10,591 nt of DNA from JBKHYJ01 sp046565505. GTDB taxonomy: Bacteria > Acidobacteriota > Blastocatellia > UBA7656. The notes beneath the pieces were generated by a model. That model did no database searches. It was given only the letters and a program-made list of their open reading frames with translations, and was not told the origin of the DNA. The stretch is from positions 1 to 10,591 of the forward strand of contig JBKHYJ010000111.1 in NCBI GenBank assembly GCA_046565505.1, given 5' to 3'. The position numbers and the translations under genes were made by a program. This document shows, one piece after another, positions 1 to 6,820 of the stretch. Each line of letters starts with the position of its first letter. Within the stretch, counting starts at the first letter, position 1.

Positions 1-120
1 AGAATCAGGAGAAGTAATTCTGTGACCGAGCCCTGGCGTCAGGTCTTCAGGCGCTACGGCCCTGATTCCTCCAATGCGGCGGCAAAGGCCAGGTATATGA
101 GCGGGGCGGCTATGAATTAG
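1..120 (+). CDS. C-terminal fragment of an unidentified protein (5' end outside window)
   Basis: Reading frame 1 is open from the first base to a TAG stop at 118-120 and gives 39 residues; the other two plus-strand frames close within about 25 bases. The tail is basic in its first half, contains the stretch PWRQVFRRYGPDSS and ends SGAAMN. I do not recognise the family. The main support for a real gene is position: the stop codon lies inside the right arm of a strong intrinsic terminator hairpin that points the same way, as expected for the end of a plus-strand transcription unit. This gene converges with the minus-strand genes that follow. The short length leaves room for chance. Confidence 0.45.
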   Translation, partial: RIRRSNSVTEPWRQVFRRYGPDSSNAAAKARYMSGAAMN

Positions 121-132
121 CCGCCCCTTTTT
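103..132 (+). terminator. Rho-independent terminator of the left-edge gene
   Basis: A perfect 10-bp GC-rich stem (103-112 with 118-127) closes a 5-base loop and is followed at once by five T (128-132). The upstream stop codon at 118-120 is part of the right arm. The arrangement is a textbook intrinsic terminator for plus-strand transcription. Confidence 0.85.
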
Positions 133-418
133 GATATTGTAAACCAACTACAGCACAGGGAGGATCCAACGGCGACTTCCCTTCCACCTGCTCTCTCACT
201 TTTAGCAGTTAAGTCGATGGGTCCGTTGTATGCGTTTTCATCACTTTGGCTCTAACGTGACAATGCCACAGGCGTAGCCCTGACTCGCAAATAGGTTCAG
301 CGTCATCCACAGTCTCACTCAACCCTCAGTCGTCCGCCGTGATCGCGTCGCAGGGGGATACATCAAGTATCCTTTCCCGTGCGCCGTAGCTTACTTAAGA
401 CTGACTTCCGTGTAAATG
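133..418. other. Intergenic stretch without recognisable genes
   Basis: I find no reading frame with a believable start, ribosome-binding site and protein-like sequence on either strand here. There is no tRNA-like fold and no obvious repeat. It lies between two converging transcription units, so it needs no promoter, and I see none that I would defend. Confidence 0.6.
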
Positions 419-483
419 AAAAATGCCGTCCGACACACGCTTCTTGCTGTGGGGTTAGCCAGGTACGCAAGAAACGTGTGTCG
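419..483 (-). terminator. Long inverted repeat, probable terminator of the 167-aa exported protein gene
   Basis: Bases 431-447 and 467-483 form a 17-bp inverted repeat with one mismatch (a wobble pair on one strand) around a 19-base loop. Read on the minus strand, the stem is followed after 7 bases by five T (complement of 419-423). It lies about 30 bases beyond the stop codon at 515-517, so terminator is the simplest reading. The stem is unusually long, and the T tract does not directly abut it, so a mobile miniature repeat or an mRNA-stabilising 3' hairpin is also possible. Confidence 0.6.
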
Positions 484-514
484 CGCCGGCGGAGTACGCA
501 AGGATTCCGACGCC

Positions 515-1018
515 CTATTGCACGACGGGGAATGTAAGAGAAAGCGGGCCGCTGATTTTTGGGGGGCGGCTGTTGTTGTCAACAGCCATAGTGAAGACGC
601 CGCTCACTACCCAGTTAGGATCGCCAGGTAGCCAGTTTATTACGTAGGTCCCGGATGCTATTGAACCGTCCGCCTTCAACTGCAACTGTGCGCCGACAGC
701 GATTGGCCCGCTGAGCGTAGTATTGATTCCCTCCCTGGTCCCCACCAGAGTCCACTGCCCCCCGACAACTAACCCCGTATTGTCGTAGATAAGAGTTTGA
801 GCAAAGGACTTCAGCTTGAACCCCTTTGAGCCCGGCCCGCCCACCGACCCGAGGTAGTTTACGTACTGGGTTTCAGCGGCGGCGTCCGCTGTACCCCTGG
901 CGGCCTGTTGCCCATCAAGCTTGTAGACTATAGTATTTGTCTGCGCATAAGCGCTCAAAAGCATCCCCGACATTACGATAAACGAGGCCGCGACCAATAA
1001 CCTCTTTGCCTTATTCAT
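515..1018 (-). CDS. Small exported protein of unknown function, 167 aa
   Basis: The chosen ATG (1016-1018) is preceded by a GGAGGG Shine-Dalgarno 8 bases upstream and begins a classic signal peptide: MNKAKR, then a hydrophobic core (residues 7-22), then a cleavage site after AYA (residue 25). The frame stays open to an ATG at 1144, but those 42 extra residues are polar, would bury the signal peptide and lack a comparable ribosome-binding site. The mature protein of about 142 residues has no cysteine and is rich in Gly, Thr, Val and alternating hydrophobic residues, suggesting a small beta-rich secreted or periplasmic protein. Visible stretches include YLGSVGGPGSKGFKLKSF and VSGVFTMAVDN. I do not recognise the family. 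It is transcribed in the same direction as the giant gene upstream, but 229 bases with two hairpins separate them, so it is probably a separate unit. Confidence 0.8.
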   Translation of the reverse strand: MNKAKRLLVAASFIVMSGMLLSAYAQTNTIVYKLDGQQAARGTADAAAETQYVNYLGSVGGPGSKGFKLKSFAQTLIYDNTGLVVGGQWTLVGTREGINTTLSGPIAVGAQLQLKADGSIASGTYVINWLPGDPNWVVSGVFTMAVDNNSRPPKISGPLSLTFPVVQ

Positions 1019-1169
1019 GGGTTCGTCCCTCCGTTGATTGATCCAAGCCTTATTATCAGCGGTCCGCGCCATGCCTGCCGAGCGCTGAAAACATGCATCC
1101 GGCAGATCACCACGCTGGCCGAAAATAAACAGCGCGAGCCGCACAGGTTCACGTTGCGAGCGAAAGGGT

Positions 1170-1204
1170 GTAGCGCCGGGCCATCAAAGCAGACCCGGCG
1201 CTAC
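1170..1204 (-). terminator. GC-rich hairpin between the giant gene and the small exported gene
   Basis: Bases 1170-1180 and 1194-1204 form a perfect 11-bp GC-rich stem with a 13-base loop. It lies 44 bases beyond the stop of the large minus-strand gene. On the minus strand it is followed by ACACCCTTT, so it lacks a proper U-run; it may be a weak terminator or an mRNA 3'-end stabiliser. Confidence 0.45.
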
Positions 1205-1210
1205 GGTTAG

Positions 1211-1238
1211 CGGGGCGGTTTCAATCGAAGCCGCCCCG
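1211..1238 (-). terminator. First of two hairpins after the giant gene
   Basis: An 8-bp GC-only stem (1211-1218 with 1231-1238), extendable by two further base pairs past one mismatch, begins 9 bases beyond the stop codon (1248-1250) on the minus strand. There is no clear T tract. The arm sequence GGGGCGG recurs in the terminator at 103-127, which suggests a common style of 3'-end hairpin in this genome. Confidence 0.4.
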
Positions 1239-1247
1239 AATAACGGG

Positions 1248-4200
1248 CTACCGCTGTAGTGCGAACCCGTCTATGTCAACACGGGTGCCGGCGGAGGCCG
1301 CGGTTTTAGTACCCAGCACTGTTATCGTAACGGTGTGAGTCCCCGAAGGTATGTTAGTCAGCGCGCTTACAATCCTGGCCTGCTGCACGGTGGGCGAATA
1401 CAGGTCCACGGTGAATGGCGCGCCGCCGTCGAGCGACACCGACGCCTGGCCGCGGTCCGGCCCCATCGTCGAGAACCAGGTGGCGCTGCCGGTGAAGGTG
1501 AATGACACCTTGTTCAGGTTCGCCCTGGGACCGGGCTGGGTCGCGAAGTGAACGGTGCCGCCATAAGACCCGGCCACGGAGCCCGTTGACCACCCGCCTT
1601 GATAAGTCACAGGCCCGGCTGCCGTGTCGTCAAGCAGCGAGAGGGTGAACGTTTGTCCGGCCGTCCACGCGCTGACATTGCCCGCGCCGTCTGTCGCACG
1701 CACCTGGAACTTGTAAGAGATCGGCGCGCTGAAACTGCCCCCCTTGAGGTTCAACGTGATGCTGGTCGCAGTCGGGGTCGGCAGTTGCACCGACGTGAAC
1801 GCACCCCCATTGACGCTCTGCTGAAGCTCGTAGCTGGCGATGCCGCTTCCGCCAGGGTCAGTGGCAGACCACGCGAGGGACATCGGTACTGTGCTGTTCG
1901 AGAGCGGCGACAGCACCGTAACCCCCGCCGGTGAGACGAAGCCCTGCACCGGCGCGGTCACGCTCGGGGCCGTGGCGTCCACGCCATTCCCGCTCAGGGC
2001 TACGCTCTGAGTCGGGCTGTTGGCGGCGTTATCTGTGTAGGTCAACGTCGCGGCCCGCGCGCCGACCGCGCTTGGACGGAACGTCACGCTGGTGGTGCAC
2101 GAAGCGCCTGCGGCGAGACTCCCACTGCATGTGTTCGCGCCGATGCTGAAGTCGGTGCTACCCGAGATGGCGACGCCGCTGATGGTCAGCGCTGCCGTCC
2201 CGGAGTTGGTCAGAGTGACGGTCTGCGCCGCGCTGGTCGCGTTGACACCCACGTTGCCGAAGTTCAGGCTTGAGGGAGCTGCAGTCGCGCCCGGCGCGGG
2301 CGCGGCCGGCGCGGTACAGGGCGCCGCCGGGCCGCCGACTACGCCAGGCCCATTCTCGAAGATCGTCAGCTCGACCAGGGCGAGCGGGTCTCTACCCAAC
2401 CAAACCGCGCGCGCCTCCGAAGCGAGGGCGAGCGAGACGTCGTGGGCATTCAGGTTGACGTAGGTCGCCGTCCACTTGATGCCCGCCGGGTTGTTCGGGC
2501 CGACGGGGTCATAACTGAGCGTGCCGTCAATGGCCGCCGCGCCTGCGCGCAGGTCCCTCCTGCCATTAATCTGGAAGGGGTCCGCGCTGGACGCGATGAG
2601 CCGGTTCTCTACCTGTGCAATCGGCAGCGGGGCGCCGGAGGCGTCTTTCGCCGTGCCGTGGACTTGGATCGTCCCGGCCGGCAGCGGATTGCCATTGGCG
2701 TCCTTGTCGGTCGCACGCCCGGTGGTTACGTTGGCAACGGTCGTCTGGTCCGCAACGCCTACGTTGTTCGTGAAGCGGATGACGTCGCCGGGGACGATGT
2801 CCGGCGTGATGTCAACCCAGCAACCGCCGCCGGGGTGATTGACTTCGACAGCCCCGCGGCCGGGCGTGGCCGGGTCCTCAACGACGTCGATTGGGGTTGA
2901 GTGCGCGACCTCGACCCAGAGGTTCGTCGCGGGGTCCTTCCTGATCAGGCTGATGACCACCGGCCCCTCGCTGACGGCGTAGCCGGTCGAGGAGACGAAG
3001 TCGCGTTGCGGGAACGGGATGATTGAGTGCGGCCCGACCGGCGGGTCGTTGGCCGTCACAACTCTTGCCGAAGCGGACCTCGCCGAGCGGTTGCCCGCCG
3101 AGTCGGCCGCATCGACGGCATAGTCATATGTGCCGGCGGGTAGGTTCGGATCAGAGAAGGTCAGCACCGAGCCGCCCACGTCCGCGATCTTCACGAAGGC
3201 ATTGCCGGCCGGGAACGCGTTGCGCCGGTAGATGCCATAACTCGTCACACCTACGTCGTCGGTCGAAGCCGTCCAGTTAAGGGTCACGTCTCTTGTATGA
3301 ACGTCCAGCGTCACCGCGCGCAGCCCGGTCACCTGGGTCGGCACCGTCGTGTCGGCCACCGCCGTAACGTTTGCGGTTGCCGCGGCCGATTGCGCTGAGC
3401 GGTTGCCCGCCGCGTCAACGGCGTCCACCGTGTAGGTGTAGGTGCCTGTGGCAGCGACCGTGTCGGTGTAGGTCGTGGTCGTGCCGCTGACATCGGCGAG
3501 CATTACCGCGCCCCTGTAGACGCGATAACCGGCAACGCCCACGTCATCCGTCGAGGCCGACCACGTCAGCGTCACGTTGCTCAGGCTCGTGGTCGCTACG
3601 AGGTTCTGGGGGACAGTCGGGGCCGTCGTGTCGGGCATCAAGATAGATACCGCGTTGGACTGCGCCGAGCGATTGCCCCACGCCTGCCCGCGTGAAGCGT
3701 ACGTGCCGTCGGGCGCCTGCGTCGAAGCCGAATCGACCGCGTCAACTGTGTAAGTATGGTTACCTGCGGGAACGTTCGCATCCAGATAGCTCGCCGGCGC
3801 GGGGCCGACGTTGCGAATCCGCACGCCGTCACGGTAGATGCCGTAGCCGAAGACGGCTACGTTGTCCGTAGAAGCCGTCCAAGTCAACTGCACGTCCCTT
3901 GCGCCGCTCCTGACGGCCTGTAACGTCGGCGTTGAAGGGGCCGCGGTGTCCAGCGGCTCCAGCGGGGCGCTGCAAGGGGCCGACGGCCCGGGGGCAGCCG
4001 CGTCCGCGTTCTCGTAGATAGTGAGTTCCGGCCCGGCTGCGGGGTCCGCGCCTAACCACAGGACGCGGGACTCCGCGCCCGGGAAGGTCCGGCCCGTCGA
4101 GGTCGTACCGCCCACGGCCCTCGCCACGTCATTCTCGTTCAAGCCCGTGTAGCGAGCCGTCCATTTTGTGCCCGTCGGGTTGTTGACCGTATCGTAGGTC

Positions 4201-5978
4201 AGCAGGCCATCTATGGGCGCTCCGCCCGCGCGCAGAGAGCGCCGGCCATTAATGTCGAACGTATCCCTAGGAACGATGAGTCGCTGCTCAATCGCGCCCA
4301 GGTCTATCGGCGTCCCGCTACTGTTCATCGCCTCGCCGTGGACTTCGATAACCCCGTCGGTGAGTCCGGGGGTGGCCGCATGTAGTATGACCGGGCGGAA
4401 CGTTGTAATGTTAGATACTGTCGTCTGATCCGCCGTCCTTATGGACCCATCGGGGTTGAAGGCTATCTGCCGAATGATGTCGCCGGGGCGTATGTCAGGC
4501 GTCACCCCTTGCCAGCAGCCGCCGCCGGGGTGGTTGACTTCTACAGTCCCGTCGAAAATGGGTGTGGTCGGGTCGTCTACCGGGATGAGCCCTGACGCGG
4601 TGGCGATCAGGAAGCCATTGCGGATCACCTGCACGGTCACCGTATCAGACGCTATGTAGCCGCCCGATGAGGTGAAGTCACGCGCCGGGAACGCGATGAT
4701 ATTGATTGGCAGGACCGGCGGCTCGTGGACCGTGAGGTTCCCCGCGGGTTGAAGCGTCGTCGTGGCGGTAGCCGGGGCCGAGTCCGCGGAGCGGTTGCCC
4801 ACGAGATCGATGGCATTGACCGTATAGGTGTAAGTGCCGGCGGGGACGTTGAGATCGACGTAAGTGGTCGTCGAGCCGTCCACGTTAAACAGTGAGACGC
4901 CGTTGCGTATGATTCCGTAGCTGGCGACAGGGCCTTCGGCATCGACCGATGGCGACCACCTGAGCGTCACCGTGTTGTTGCCGCTCACGGTTGCCGTGAG
5001 GTTTTGCGGCACGCTCGGCGGATTCGTCTCGCTGCCGGGCGGCGGCGGCAGCACTTCGAGCGGAGCCGAGCAGGGCGCGGCCGGGGCCTTTACTATAGCG
5101 GCTCCAACCTCATAGATCGTCTGCTCGACGCCCGCGCCCGGGTTGGCCCCGAGCCACATGATGCGGGAATCGGCGCCTTTCGCGCGCGTCACGTCGGCCG
5201 CGCTCAGGCCGGTATAAGTCGCCGTCCACTTGACGCCCGCGGGGTTGTTGGGGCCGACGGGGTCATAACTGAGCGTGCCATCGCTGCCGGCCGCTGAAGT
5301 GGCCCGCAGTGTGCGCCTCCCATTGAACTCGAAGAGGTTCCCGCCCGCCACCAGGCGCTGTTCAAGCGCCGCGAGCGGCAAGGGCGCGCCGACGGCGTCT
5401 TGAGCCGTGCCGTGAACTTGTACCATGCCTGCCGGGAGCGCCGTGCCATCGGGATTTTTGTCGGTCGCAAGAGCACAGGTTACGTTGGATATGGTCGTCT
5501 GGTCTACGACCACGGCCCCCGTGACGCTGTTCGTCGCGGTCGTCCGCACCTTATCGCCGGGGCGCATGTCTGGAGTATTGACAAGCCAGCAGACGCCGCC
5601 CGGGTGATTGACCTCGACTATGCCGTCGAAGGTCGGCGTGGCCGGGTCATCCTGCGGGATTGCATCTTGGGAGCTGACGACGGCTCCATTCGGGTGAATC
5701 ACGTCGACCCTCACCCTGTCGTTCGCGCCAAAGCCGCTGGCCGAGACGAAAGAACGCTGCGGGAACGCAAGAATCGAATGGGGGGCGGCCGGAGGCTCGT
5801 TGATCGCGGGCGCCTGCGCTAGCGCTGAGCGATTCGGCTGTGAAAACATGAGTGATAGCAGAGCCATTAGCGCAGCGACTCTCATCCAACCTGCTTTCCT
5901 TAGCGGGGCATTAACACCTGCTCTGTAACTGGAGCGGATGTCAGCTTCAATACATCTCCGTGGTTTATTCTTCATCAT
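1248..5978 (-). CDS. Giant exported multidomain protein with FN3, ASPM-like and triplicated unknown modules, 1576 aa
   Basis: The start at 5978 (ATGATG) has an AAGGAG site 9-10 bases upstream. A signal peptide follows a long basic leader: hydrophobic core about 33-46, cleavage near ALAQA (residue 56). An internal ATG at 5885 could start a shorter signal but has a poorer ribosome site. Domains in order: unknown module A1 (about 61-305), FN3 (321-410), A2 (418-671), three FN3 (681-781, 784-874, 878-977), A3 (978-1223), an ASPM/choice-of-anchor-D-like domain (1235-1333), an FN3/Ig-like domain (1336-1447) and a C-terminal beta-sandwich (1449-1576) whose DRGxAxVxLDG, VDLYSP and SGTHTVTITVLG pattern is common at the end of secreted bacterial proteins. 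The FN3 copies show LTWxASTDDVGVxxYxxYR and GTYTYTVDAVDxAGNRSAxS. No catalytic domain, LPXTG, PEP-CTERM or transmembrane anchor is visible. A surface or secreted binding/adhesion role is inferred from architecture only. Confidence 0.93.
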   Translation of the reverse strand: MMKNKPRRCIEADIRSSYRAGVNAPLRKAGWMRVAALMALLSLMFSQPNRSALAQAPAINEPPAAPHSILAFPQRSFVSASGFGANDRVRVDVIHPNGAVVSSQDAIPQDDPATPTFDGIVEVNHPGGVCWLVNTPDMRPGDKVRTTATNSVTGAVVVDQTTISNVTCALATDKNPDGTALPAGMVQVHGTAQDAVGAPLPLAALEQRLVAGGNLFEFNGRRTLRATSAAGSDGTLSYDPVGPNNPAGVKWTATYTGLSAADVTRAKGADSRIMWLGANPGAGVEQTIYEVGAAIVKAPAAPCSAPLEVLPPPPGSETNPPSVPQNLTATVSGNNTVTLRWSPSVDAEGPVASYGIIRNGVSLFNVDGSTTTYVDLNVPAGTYTYTVNAIDLVGNRSADSAPATATTTLQPAGNLTVHEPPVLPINIIAFPARDFTSSGGYIASDTVTVQVIRNGFLIATASGLIPVDDPTTPIFDGTVEVNHPGGGCWQGVTPDIRPGDIIRQIAFNPDGSIRTADQTTVSNITTFRPVILHAATPGLTDGVIEVHGEAMNSSGTPIDLGAIEQRLIVPRDTFDINGRRSLRAGGAPIDGLLTYDTVNNPTGTKWTARYTGLNENDVARAVGGTTSTGRTFPGAESRVLWLGADPAAGPELTIYENADAAAPGPSAPCSAPLEPLDTAAPSTPTLQAVRSGARDVQLTWTASTDNVAVFGYGIYRDGVRIRNVGPAPASYLDANVPAGNHTYTVDAVDSASTQAPDGTYASRGQAWGNRSAQSNAVSILMPDTTAPTVPQNLVATTSLSNVTLTWSASTDDVGVAGYRVYRGAVMLADVSGTTTTYTDTVAATGTYTYTVDAVDAAGNRSAQSAAATANVTAVADTTVPTQVTGLRAVTLDVHTRDVTLNWTASTDDVGVTSYGIYRRNAFPAGNAFVKIADVGGSVLTFSDPNLPAGTYDYAVDAADSAGNRSARSASARVVTANDPPVGPHSIIPFPQRDFVSSTGYAVSEGPVVISLIRKDPATNLWVEVAHSTPIDVVEDPATPGRGAVEVNHPGGGCWVDITPDIVPGDVIRFTNNVGVADQTTVANVTTGRATDKDANGNPLPAGTIQVHGTAKDASGAPLPIAQVENRLIASSADPFQINGRRDLRAGAAAIDGTLSYDPVGPNNPAGIKWTATYVNLNAHDVSLALASEARAVWLGRDPLALVELTIFENGPGVVGGPAAPCTAPAAPAPGATAAPSSLNFGNVGVNATSAAQTVTLTNSGTAALTISGVAISGSTDFSIGANTCSGSLAAGASCTTSVTFRPSAVGARAATLTYTDNAANSPTQSVALSGNGVDATAPSVTAPVQGFVSPAGVTVLSPLSNSTVPMSLAWSATDPGGSGIASYELQQSVNGGAFTSVQLPTPTATSITLNLKGGSFSAPISYKFQVRATDGAGNVSAWTAGQTFTLSLLDDTAAGPVTYQGGWSTGSVAGSYGGTVHFATQPGPRANLNKVSFTFTGSATWFSTMGPDRGQASVSLDGGAPFTVDLYSPTVQQARIVSALTNIPSGTHTVTITVLGTKTAASAGTRVDIDGFALQR
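1251..1634 (-). other. C-terminal beta-sandwich domain of the giant protein
   Basis: Residues 1449-1576 contain GGWSTGS, VSFTFTGSATWFS, GPDRGQASVSLDGG, VDLYSPTVQQARIV and GTHTVTITVLGTK, and end DIDGFALQR. This is the pattern of a galactose-binding-like beta-sandwich found as a C-terminal unit of many secreted proteins. Carbohydrate binding is a family-level inference; I cannot identify ligand residues. Confidence 0.6.
1980..2276 (-). other. ASPM-SPD2-Hydin-like (choice-of-anchor D) domain
   Basis: Residues 1235-1333 begin SSLNFGNVGVNATSAAQTV and continue with LTNSGTAALTISGVAISG, a Cys pair (1284, 1294), VTFRPSAVGARAATLTY and end SVALSGNG. This is the typical signature of the ASPM-SPD2-Hydin/choice-of-anchor-D beta-sandwich used as a spacer in exported bacterial proteins. 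Confidence 0.8.
2310..3047 (-). repeat. Module A3, third copy of the roughly 250-residue unknown unit
   Basis: Residues 978-1223. Landmarks shared with the other copies: PHSIIPFPQRDFVSSTGY, VEVNHPGGGCW, TPDIVPGDVIR, VADQTTVANVTT, VHGTAKDASGAPLPI, INGRRDLRAG, SYDPVGPNNPAG, a WLG motif, LVELTIFENG and a closing PCTAP. It is closest to A1, with which it shares an exact 29-base DNA match (2497-2525 against 5251-5279). Confidence 0.85.
3048..3938 (-). repeat. Three tandem FN3 domains
   Basis: Residues 681-977 hold three fibronectin type III repeats in tandem, each with a TWxASTDxVxVxxYxxYR strand and a YxVDAxDxxGNRSAxS end. The first carries an insertion of about 18 residues (TQAPDGTYASRGQAW, near 753-767) just before the GNRSAQS motif. 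Confidence 0.85.
3966..4727 (-). repeat. Module A2, second copy of the unknown unit
   Basis: Residues 418-671. It repeats INIIAFPARDFTSSGGY, VEVNHPGGGCW, TPDIRPGDIIR, TADQTTVSNITT, GVIEVHGEAMNSSGTPIDL, INGRRSLRAG, LTYDTVNNPTGTKWTARY, a WLG motif, ELTIYEN and PCSAP. It is the most divergent copy and carries a short insertion (TSTGRTFPG) before the WLG motif. Confidence 0.85.
4749..5018 (-). repeat. FN3 domain between modules A1 and A2
   Basis: Residues 321-410 start PSVPQNLTATVSGNNTVTL and contain LRWSPSVDAEGPVASYGI and YTYTVNAIDLVGNRSADS, a standard fibronectin type III pattern. A proline-rich linker (PPPPG) precedes it. Confidence 0.85.
5064..5798 (-). repeat. Module A1, first copy of the unknown unit
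   Basis: Residues 61-305, directly after the signal peptide. Landmarks: PPAAPHSILAFPQRSFVSA, GIVEVNHPGGVCW, TPDMRPGDKVR, DQTTISNVTC, GMVQVHGTAQDAVGAPLPL, EQRLV, FNGRRTLRA, SYDPVGPNNPAG, MWLGANPGAGVEQTIYE and a closing PCSAP. It carries an extra cysteine (168) not found in the other two copies. I do not recognise a named family. Confidence 0.85.
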
Positions 5979-6074
5979 TATTTCAAACTCCTTGTAGTCT
6001 CATCTAATGTTAATGGGGAGTAGTAGCCACCAGTTGACCCGACCGCTCCTTCCGGGGAGATGCGGAGTCGCGCC

Positions 6075-6099
6075 GAGCCTGCCTGACCAGGCTCTTTTT
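6075..6099 (+). terminator. Plus-strand terminator-like hairpin with no obvious gene before it
   Basis: A perfect 7-bp stem (6075-6081 with 6088-6094), a 6-base loop and five T (6095-6099) make a standard intrinsic terminator shape for plus-strand transcription. No plus-strand gene precedes it: the upstream DNA is the divergent 5' region of the giant gene. It could stop stray antisense transcription or end a small RNA, or be part of a repeat. Confidence 0.55.
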
Positions 6100-6121
6100 A
6101 ATGGGTAATGCTTTTAGCTCT

Positions 6122-6153
6122 GCCTGACCGGGCAGGCTTCCGCCCGCGCGGAA
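6122..6153. repeat. Pair of adjacent small hairpins
   Basis: A 5-bp stem (6122-6126 with 6133-6137, 6-base loop) is directly followed by a 6-bp stem (6138-6143 with 6148-6153, 4-base loop). The first starts with GCCTGACC, the same word that lies in the hairpin at 6081-6088 and, in reverse complement, near 10393-10400, which suggests a degenerate intergenic repeat family. Confidence 0.4.
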
Positions 6154-6820
6154 ACGTATGGTGCTCCGCCGCTACTGCACGGCTGTCGCGCTCTACCTTA
6201 ATTACAGAGACAGGCAATGACTCGCCTTGGTGACAAAGCGAAAATCGGAATAATAGCTTGTGATTGAGACTCCCAGATAAGATCAAGCTCTGAAGCACAC
6301 AAGGCCTGAGGCACATGAGCAGTCCCTACATGCTAACAGGACCTCCTAATTGGAGCCGGGCCATAAGTTCCAATGAGGCCATATCAGCTTATGCAAGAAT
6401 TGCGCCCGTCATCGCATTTTAATCTTAATTCTGAATCGTATTACATTTAGGGGGCTTCTTCGCCTGAGGTTCGGCTAACACCGTGTTCTATGGCGTATCA
6501 CTCCGGCAGGTCTTGTGTTTCAATACGTCTCACGATACTTGGATCAGCAAGGATGAATGAGGGCAGAGATTCAGGCGAATAGGTTAGAGAGTTCTATGCG
6601 AGGGTATGAAGGGGAGGTCGTATAGCTGGTCGCGTTGCGAATCAGACGAGAGAAGTAGGAGTTCCTGACGACAACCCGCCCGACCAGAATTTGATGTTCC
6701 GAGGAGTGCGGGCCGGCCCTGTTAAAGACGGACCGGCGTTTGTAACCGAGTATCAACTACACCTTCTAAGGACGCAGTGGCGATCAGGCTGCGCAGAGCC
6801 AAGTCAAGAATGCAGCTAGT

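Noticed and set aside
1019..1060. A GATAAT box upstream of the 167-aa gene as a sigma-70 type promoter
   Set aside because: The hexamer is reasonable, but no acceptable -35 lies 16-18 bases before it, so I do not report it as a feature.
1019..1144. Upstream extension of the 167-aa protein to an ATG at 1144
   Set aside because: It would put 42 polar residues before a clear signal peptide, and the good Shine-Dalgarno is at the internal ATG.
2092..2463. Long plus-strand frames opposite the giant gene (also 5400-5822 and 1599-1934)
   Set aside because: They are mirror frames of a GC-rich FN3-type coding sequence, rich in Arg/Pro/Ala, without ribosome sites or domains.
2310..5798. Triplicated sequence as a possible CRISPR array or satellite
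   Set aside because: The repeats are about 250 codons long, in frame, and conserved at protein level with FN3 domains between them, so they are protein modules.
6571..6756. 61-codon minus-strand frame in the long intergenic region
   Set aside because: No Shine-Dalgarno, no homology that I recognise, and composition no different from the non-coding surroundings.
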